Assembly (NCBI GenBank): GCA_945788205.1
Contig: CALZLE010000447.1
Location: 1 to 17,866 of the forward strand
Source: an uncultured Desulfuromonadales bacterium
GTDB taxonomy: Bacteria > Desulfobacterota > Desulfuromonadia > Desulfuromonadales > Geopsychrobacteraceae
Length of the DNA: 17,866 bases
Direction: 5' to 3'
The number at the start of each line of letters is the position of its first letter. The stretch's first letter is position 1. Under the pieces are notes generated by a model. It searched no databases. It was not told the DNA's origin and saw only the letters and a list, made by a program, of their open reading frames with translations. The translations under genes and the position numbers were made by a program. Positions 14,601-17,866 of the stretch are shown in pieces.

Positions 14601-17600
14601 TGATTGAACCTGCCGAGAGGCCAAGGCCGTTATTGGCGCTACCGCCGATCTTGTGCATTCTGATTTCTGGACCATTGGGGTTGGTATCACCACGTAAAAC
14701 AGTTTGAGACTGACCGTCAAGGGTGATACCTGCTACGAGCCAGGATGTTTCGGTTGCTGGGTTGATCACCGCGACACCATTGGTCATCAAACCAACCGGG
14801 ATATCGAACCAGATTGGGGTGTAGCCTCCTCCCGCTTGTGCGTCTTGGATGACCTGTCTGAGACTGCCTGCACCTGAGTCGTTTGCATTGATCACGATAT
14901 AGGGCGGACTGACATTAAAATCATCGTCCGAATCATCCGTTCCCTCATTGCCTGCCTTATCCCGGGCGGCAATCCGGACTCTGGCGTAGTGAGTCGTCTC
15001 AGGTGTGACCGTCCAGGTGTAAGAGCCATCATTGCCTTCGTCGTTGGCAAAAGTGCTCACCCACGCTGAGCCGGAATCCGATGAATACCTCAGGTAGATG
15101 GGGTTGGTTTTCAGATTGTCATCGGTGATATCTCCGCTGGCCCAGGTGACGGTCTGATCACTGCCCTTGGTCCAGAATTCAGCCATCCAGCGAGTCGCAT
15201 TGCCGTTGGGCGCGGTCAGAGTACTGCCTAAAATGGCCGGAGCGTTTGTATCCAGAACGATCGTGTCACTTCTCGTATCAACAGATTCACCTGCGCCGTT
15301 TTTGAGCTGGGCATAAACTGTTTTGAGACCATCGCCTGCAGTAAGGGAGTACTCGTAACTGGAACTAAAGTCGATCCAGCCGGTCGAGGTGGCGCCGCTG
15401 AAGTCAGAGGTTTCGGCCAGTCGCATGTGGGTTGGATGTTTGCTGACACTGAAGTTCACTGTTACCGACTGCTTGTTGCTGTAACCAGCTTCAGCTTCGG
15501 CCGGATCTGTACTATTATTGTCGACCAGGGTGATGCTGGTCAGCACCGGAATGACCGATTCGATGGTGAAGTCGGTCCCGGAACTGTCATAGCCCTGGTT
15601 GCCGGCTTTATCGGTTGCGATCAGTTGAACTCGAACCTTGTCGCTCTCTTCGACGGCCACACTCCAGGGGTAGCTGCCATCGTTGGCCTCGTCGCTGGCA
15701 ATCGTGCTGGGGAAGCTGGAGCCGCTGTCGGTCGAATACGCCAGCGAAACCGGGCTGCTCTTCAGGTTGGCGTCGCTGATCTCTCCCGGAGTCCAGGTGA
15801 TATTCTCGCTGGCATCCTGTATCCAGACCTCAGTACCGTTGGGAGATGTCAGAGTAGTGCTGCCGACAACCGGATCGGTGCTGTCAAGAACGATGGTTGC
15901 GCTCCGCGTGGCGGACTGACCATCGGCGGACTTGAGCTTGCCATAGACCGTTTTTACCCCCTCGCCAACGCTCAGAGTATAGGTGTAGGTCGGATTAAAG
16001 GCGACCCAGCCGGTCGTATTGGTTGTAAAATCGAAATCCTCGGCGAATTGCATGTGGGTTGGCACGTTACCGCTGTTACCTATGGTAACAGTTACCGACT
16101 GGCTGTTGGTATGGTCAGCCTCAGCTGCGGCCGGATCAGCGCTGTTATTGTCTGCCAGAACGATGCTGTCCAGAGTCGGGGGATGGCTCCGGTAATATTT
16201 TGTGCCGACCCCGTGACAGGCCGTTGAGCAGCGATCTCCATAGCTACCGGCGGTACCAACCTGTCCGAAGTCGCCGTTGCTGTCGCTGTCCCAGATAATT
16301 TCAAAATCACTGTGGGTCATCCTTTTGGTGGCATTTCCACCGAAAGAGTCACCGTGTGGATTATGACAAGTGAGGCAGGTTAAATAAGCGTTGCCCTGGT
16401 TGGGGCCTTCTGAGTGCCACCAGGTCGAATTCATATCGGTCAGGTGTTCCCAGTGGAGATTCGTCGATTCATCCCACCCCAAGCCGTTATCATTACCAGC
16501 CGCACTCCGATTACTAAACCCGGTAAAAAGGCTTGCTGCAGGTGAATAGTCACCGGTTGTGCAACTTCCTGTTCTGGTATTACTGAGCAATGTCTCCTCA
16601 CTGTGACAGGAAAAACAGAGCCGATAGTTGTTGGGAGTATAGGTCGCGCAGTTGATTCCACTGCCGGGGATATTCATCGGGTTCTGACCGCCGACGTCAC
16701 CAAGCCGGTATGCCTCTTTGTAATTGTTGAGGGCATCGTCGTAGGTTACATTGCCGTAAAAGTTGTGCCGCATGGATGGATCATGGCAAGCTTCACATTG
16801 GACTGCAAAAGCGCCATGTCCAGAGCCGTAGTAGCCATAATCGGTGTTGTCGCCTGCGACATCAGGTGCTGGCCTGCCACCCATGAGTGATGTGCCTGAG
16901 TCATGGCACGAAATACACCACAGCTCTTTGCCGGGAGTTAAAGAACCAGCGGTATAAACGCCCGTGTCCCAGTTGTCTTTTGCGCTGATTGCTCCAGCCA
17001 GGCCATTCACAGGACCGTCAGGACTGTGGCATCTGTCGCATATGTCCGTTTCAGCCAGATTGAATTTGCCGTCGCCATTAAAATCGACACTGCCACCATT
17101 ATCCCCAAAGTAAGGAAAATTGTCTGTGTCGTGGCATAAGTTACACGCAAGTGCCGGGCCTCTTACATCGTCCAAGTCGTTTTCGGTATGCGTAGAATGG
17201 CTTGTGACGCTCCCTCTTCCAGCGCTATATTCACCGGGATTGTACTCATAGCCTGCATCGTGGCCGTGACAGGGCTCACAGCCGGTACCGTTGCCGCCAT
17301 GGTGGAACCCGTTATTGTGCTGGTGACAGGAAATGCAGTCCTGGCCGTTGTAATGATCAGTCTCCCCCCCGCTATTATCGGTTACATCGTAGTTGTGATA
17401 CTTGTTCAGGCTGTGGCAGACCTCGCAAACACGGTTAGAGACCGTATGACTGTCCGAATCGTCGCCAAAATCTGCAGAGCCATCTTGCGCATCATCAAAA
17501 GCTACGCTGACACTGGAAGAAGTAAGTCCACCCCAATTGGTATTGTCGGGTGTGGCAATGTTTTCTTTTACTCTTTTGATGTTAGTCGTGTCAGGACTGT

Positions 17601-17866
17601 GACAGGTTGAGCAGGAAAATTCGCCGTATTGACCAGCGCTGATCCCCCAGGAACTGCCCCATTTGGCAGAAATCGTGGTTAGAGAATTATGGATAAGAGG
17701 ATTATAGGAAGGCAGGGCGGTCTGGATTTGTTCATCGGGAGAATTGTCGGCGTCCTGCCACCTTAGCCGGATCTGGTAAAATTGGCCATTAGTTAGCCCG
17801 TCAATGGTGTAGGTATAAGGGCTGACTGTGTGGGAAAGGGTGACGCCCCCCAAGGGTGTTGTCCAG
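10912..17866 (-). CDS. Giant multihaem, beta-helix and LamG surface protein, N-terminus outside window
   Basis: The frame is open to the right window edge. 2317 codons are visible, and a TTG at 17853 is only an internal codon. Counting from the first visible residue, the order is as follows. The end of a fibronectin III-like domain (1-40) is followed by a haem-rich region (85-551) with ten CxxCH and one CxxxCH. Two tandem Ig-like units lie at about 563-772 and 773-986. A right-handed beta-helix (about 987-1368) opens with NANDSGAGSLRQV. Next come an acidic Ig/cadherin-like region, two fibronectin-like domains (about 1606-1820), a LamG domain (about 1820-2042), a thrombospondin type 3 segment and a second LamG domain to the end. 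The final residues VSNCP show no sorting signal. The make-up is that of a secreted, cell-surface or extracellular cytochrome that may bind polysaccharide, mineral or other cells while passing electrons. No enzyme activity is evident, and the signal peptide would lie outside. Confidence 0.88.
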   Translation of the reverse strand, partial: WTTPLGGVTLSHTVSPYTYTIDGLTNGQFYQIRLRWQDADNSPDEQIQTALPSYNPLIHNSLTTISAKWGSSWGISAGQYGEFSCSTCHSPDTTNIKRVKENIATPDNTNWGGLTSSSVSVAFDDAQDGSADFGDDSDSHTVSNRVCEVCHSLNKYHNYDVTDNSGGETDHYNGQDCISCHQHNNGFHHGGNGTGCEPCHGHDAGYEYNPGEYSAGRGSVTSHSTHTENDLDDVRGPALACNLCHDTDNFPYFGDNGGSVDFNGDGKFNLAETDICDRCHSPDGPVNGLAGAISAKDNWDTGVYTAGSLTPGKELWCISCHDSGTSLMGGRPAPDVAGDNTDYGYYGSGHGAFAVQCEACHDPSMRHNFYGNVTYDDALNNYKEAYRLGDVGGQNPMNIPGSGINCATYTPNNYRLCFSCHSEETLLSNTRTGSCTTGDYSPAASLFTGFSNRSAAGNDNGLGWDESTNLHWEHLTDMNSTWWHSEGPNQGNAYLTCLTCHNPHGDSFGGNATKRMTHSDFEIIWDSDSNGDFGQVGTAGSYGDRCSTACHGVGTKYYRSHPPTLDSIVLADNNSADPAAAEADHTNSQSVTVTIGNSGNVPTHMQFAEDFDFTTNTTGWVAFNPTYTYTLSVGEGVKTVYGKLKSADGQSATRSATIVLDSTDPVVGSTTLTSPNGTEVWIQDASENITWTPGEISDANLKSSPVSLAYSTDSGSSFPSTIASDEANDGSYPWSVAVEESDKVRVQLIATDKAGNQGYDSSGTDFTIESVIPVLTSITLVDNNSTDPAEAEAGYSNKQSVTVNFSVSKHPTHMRLAETSDFSGATSTGWIDFSSSYEYSLTAGDGLKTVYAQLKNGAGESVDTRSDTIVLDTNAPAILGSTLTAPNGNATRWMAEFWTKGSDQTVTWASGDITDDNLKTNPIYLRYSSDSGSAWVSTFANDEGNDGSYTWTVTPETTHYARVRIAARDKAGNEGTDDSDDDFNVSPPYIVINANDSGAGSLRQVIQDAQAGGGYTPIWFDIPVGLMTNGVAVINPATETSWLVAGITLDGQSQTVLRGDTNPNGPEIRMHKIGGSANNGLGLSAGSITVRGMQFTGFTRGIISAGDGNTIESCQFGFYSDSTGYGAGANSVDIDLDGQGSIDGNYFACSGFGVQPSVSGSIIKNNIFGRYPNGTSCANSTAIYLNAVMLNTEISDNVIRSSNTGIYIAGSTGDTIIKGNQIGVEYDAEIDSWSDVAGPLYGIRIDTGGRGHLIGGPSDADSDVVLEDSNVIGASSYGIWVEDSQDYATQIYGNFIGTNPEQDEVFAGSVGVGIGVFNGLTVGGGDAGEAGNVIANMSQYGIKIDGSGNYSDYHKFSRNSFYDNGDDSADDAIYLSTGGNGAVDRPVIDSLTTTTLSASNLFGGYSVDTGDVVEVYLADFDGSEYGEGKTYITSGVVPYGATTLDVDISGAGLNYGDWVTITTTHTYKGTSAFSTNARLAGPAVPTLDWTGESNYTTDGVDPDSATQNSTFTFRVEYTDTDNDSPWPIEVWIDTDDSDSYEADEKFAMTAVDGGDTDYTDGKLYSYSRALELAGDYTLKYRFYASDGNSAATGTPTADQTLAVTNTPPTAPTIVSPADGAVDVTQPLILDSSTFFDADGDSHYASQWQISTVQGDYTAGNLIEDSGATAAGTRFVVNYTLSIGTTYYWRVRYQDAHGAWSDYTEASLTTLNNSPPDTPAHVSPAANAEGLSTDITLLADAFSDSDGDTHQGSVWQVSTQSGDDFVAAIVHNSGIAAASTSYVVPLSLQPNTVYFWRARYQDSAGQWSNLSEPTRFKTTSIESYYKFDEGTGTTVADSVGSNNGWLQNAATGATWIAGFGGGSALRFDGIDDGVSWNYSGATPSNNFALEVLVKATTTHDTSGAETDDGTTGLSGQHYLFDAPYFAAPSAGAGVSLGSNGITVYEHSGGYLPPLARYVPAEKNPVQPDLGTTEWNHVIVSYQDRQPHIYVNGLLVHVGLQSPKTTVYAPMVLANGYYGKFAGDIDEVVIHKAPLTEAEALNRCIDVGKCADADLDSDGVTDSVDNCPLEYNPGQADHDNNGIGNVCEYLSYWKMDDASGSAAVDEAENENLTLSGGTSWSTGVNSSGGLAFSGVGVNTSAENILDNYAGDFSISIWLKFPTGAVNPKWSFGKGLDPYRSLGIGIGHWVDTDVPVAPVFFVNDGTPGAFLDPEYEWPHRKALSAGSIPRNTWGHFVWTIDRGNHVMTAYKNGQYVASSDISILGTNPITDDKLFKLGSAGEASSMFTGSMDNVAVYDFVLEADDVHALCEAEAGVSNCP
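11613..11732 (-). other. Thrombospondin type 3 calcium-binding segment
   Basis: DADLDSDGVTDSVDNCPL is followed by YNPGQADHDNNGIGNVCE. These are two acidic DxDxDG-type loops with the paired cysteines of thrombospondin type 3 repeats, placed as a linker between the two LamG domains. It is expected to bind calcium and stiffen the chain. Confidence 0.85.
11740..12405 (-). other. First LamG/concanavalin-like domain
   Basis: The segment opens with YYKFDEGTGTTVADSVGSNN and contains a GSALRFDGIDDGV strand. It continues with TEWNHVIVSYQDRQPHIYVNG and ends in GDIDEVVIHKAPLTEAEA, the classic LamG_3 jelly-roll pattern. Such domains commonly bind glycans or proteins on cell surfaces. Confidence 0.8.
12405..13050 (-). 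repeat. Two tandem fibronectin III-like domains with DGD motifs
   Basis: Two units of about 105 residues each begin N(T/S)PP.(A/T)P..VSPA. Both contain F.D.DGD.H..S.WQ(I/V)ST and end in Y(Y/F)WR(V/A)RYQD..G.WS. The DADGDSH and DSDGDTH loops are candidate calcium sites. The visible N-terminal fragment of the protein (around 17760-17840) ends with a related strand pattern (IRLRWQDADN). Confidence 0.7.
13760..14908 (-). other. Right-handed beta-helix domain of the giant protein
   Basis: The domain opens with NANDSGAGSLRQVIQDAQ, a common N-terminal motif of extracellular parallel beta-helix proteins. About a dozen turns of the type I.GN.IG....G..G..I / NVI.....GI.I follow (for example NNIFGRY, DNVIRSSNTGIYI, GNQIGV, GNFIGTNP, GNVIANMSQYGIKI). 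It is the same fold class as the lipoprotein encoded at 4771-5646, but longer and clearly diverged. No catalytic residues were recognised. Confidence 0.75.
14906..16186 (-). repeat. Tandem duplication of a ~630-bp Ig-like unit
   Basis: Copy A is about 15557-16186 and copy B about 14906-15556. Matching landmarks lie 630 bp apart (GTTACCGACT at 16091 and at 15461). After a seven-codon insert in copy B the offset becomes about 651 bp. Both encode L.DNNS.DPA.AEA, then QSVTV, PTHM, DG.KTVY, a TIVLD strand, LT.PNG, a W..G.I.D.NLK turn and ARDKAGN/ATDKAGN near the end. Similarity is still visible in DNA, so this duplication is younger than the haem-module repeat. Confidence 0.85.
16213..17613 (-). 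other. Multihaem region of the giant protein (11 haem-binding motifs)
   Basis: In protein order the motifs are CSTCH (17599-17613), CEVCH (17413-17427), CISCH (17323-17337), CEPCH (17266-17280), CNLCH (17131-17145), CDRCH (17026-17040), CISCH (16903-16917), CEACH (16783-16797), CFSCH (16603-16617), CLTCH (16363-16377) and the six-residue CSTACH (16213-16230). Extra histidines (NNGFHHGG, SHSTHTE, MRHNF, LHWEH) are plentiful and can serve as distal ligands. Spacing is irregular, unlike the six-module cytochrome nearby. Confidence 0.88.

Noticed and set aside
15427..16227. A 266-codon rightward open frame antisense to the giant gene
   Set aside because: It lies wholly over the duplicated Ig-like units, has no ribosome site or recognisable domain, and arises from the codon pattern of the real leftward frame.
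17851..17853. TTG at 17853 as the start of the giant protein
   Set aside because: The frame continues to the window edge (WTTP precedes it), it falls inside a fibronectin-like strand pattern, and no signal peptide follows.
1..17866. CRISPR arrays, tRNA or rRNA genes, insertion sequences, defence or phage genes
   Set aside because: I looked for direct repeats with spacers, cloverleaf-like segments, transposase motifs and terminal inverted repeats and saw none. The repeats present are protein-module repeats.

Overview
The window looks like chromosomal DNA of a Desulfuromonadota bacterium (Geobacter/Desulfuromonas/Pelobacter type). This is inferred from three things: housekeeping genes of deltaproteobacterial character, two multihaem c-type cytochrome genes, and a very large CxxCH protein that also carries fibronectin III, LamG and beta-helix modules. 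No species is claimed. Base composition is close to balanced. I saw no tRNA, rRNA, CRISPR array, insertion sequence or phage gene.

Positions 1-4764 hold a co-directional cluster: tgt (queuosine tRNA modification; its 5' end is cut by the window edge), then yajC, secD and secF (the accessory complex of the Sec translocon), then a membrane-anchored TPR protein. A strong intrinsic terminator ends it. From 4771 a beta-helix lipoprotein gene overlaps recJ (single-strand DNA exonuclease) by 13 bp. A small Pmp3/YqaE-type membrane protein with a GTG start follows. A terminator at 7591-7627 separates this rightward block from a leftward RimJ/RimL-type GNAT acetyltransferase. murB then stands alone, pointing right.

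The right half (9344-17866) is the accessory part. A rightward gene encodes a lipoprotein cytochrome with six haem sites, built from six copies of a 61-residue module. Its upstream region holds a TGTGAT-N6-ATCACA palindrome. Converging on it with only a 45-bp gap is a leftward gene of at least 2317 codons, open at the right edge of the window. Read from its N-terminal side, the visible product has the end of a fibronectin-like domain, ten CxxCH haem sites plus one CxxxCH, two tandem copies of a ~210-residue Ig-like unit, a right-handed beta-helix, an acidic Ig/cadherin-like region, two fibronectin-like domains with DGD motifs, a LamG domain, a thrombospondin type 3 calcium-binding segment and a second LamG domain. 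It looks like an exported, probably cell-surface or extracellular, electron-transfer and adhesion protein. The Sec genes at the left provide the general export route such proteins need, but no specific functional link between the two halves is shown by the sequence.
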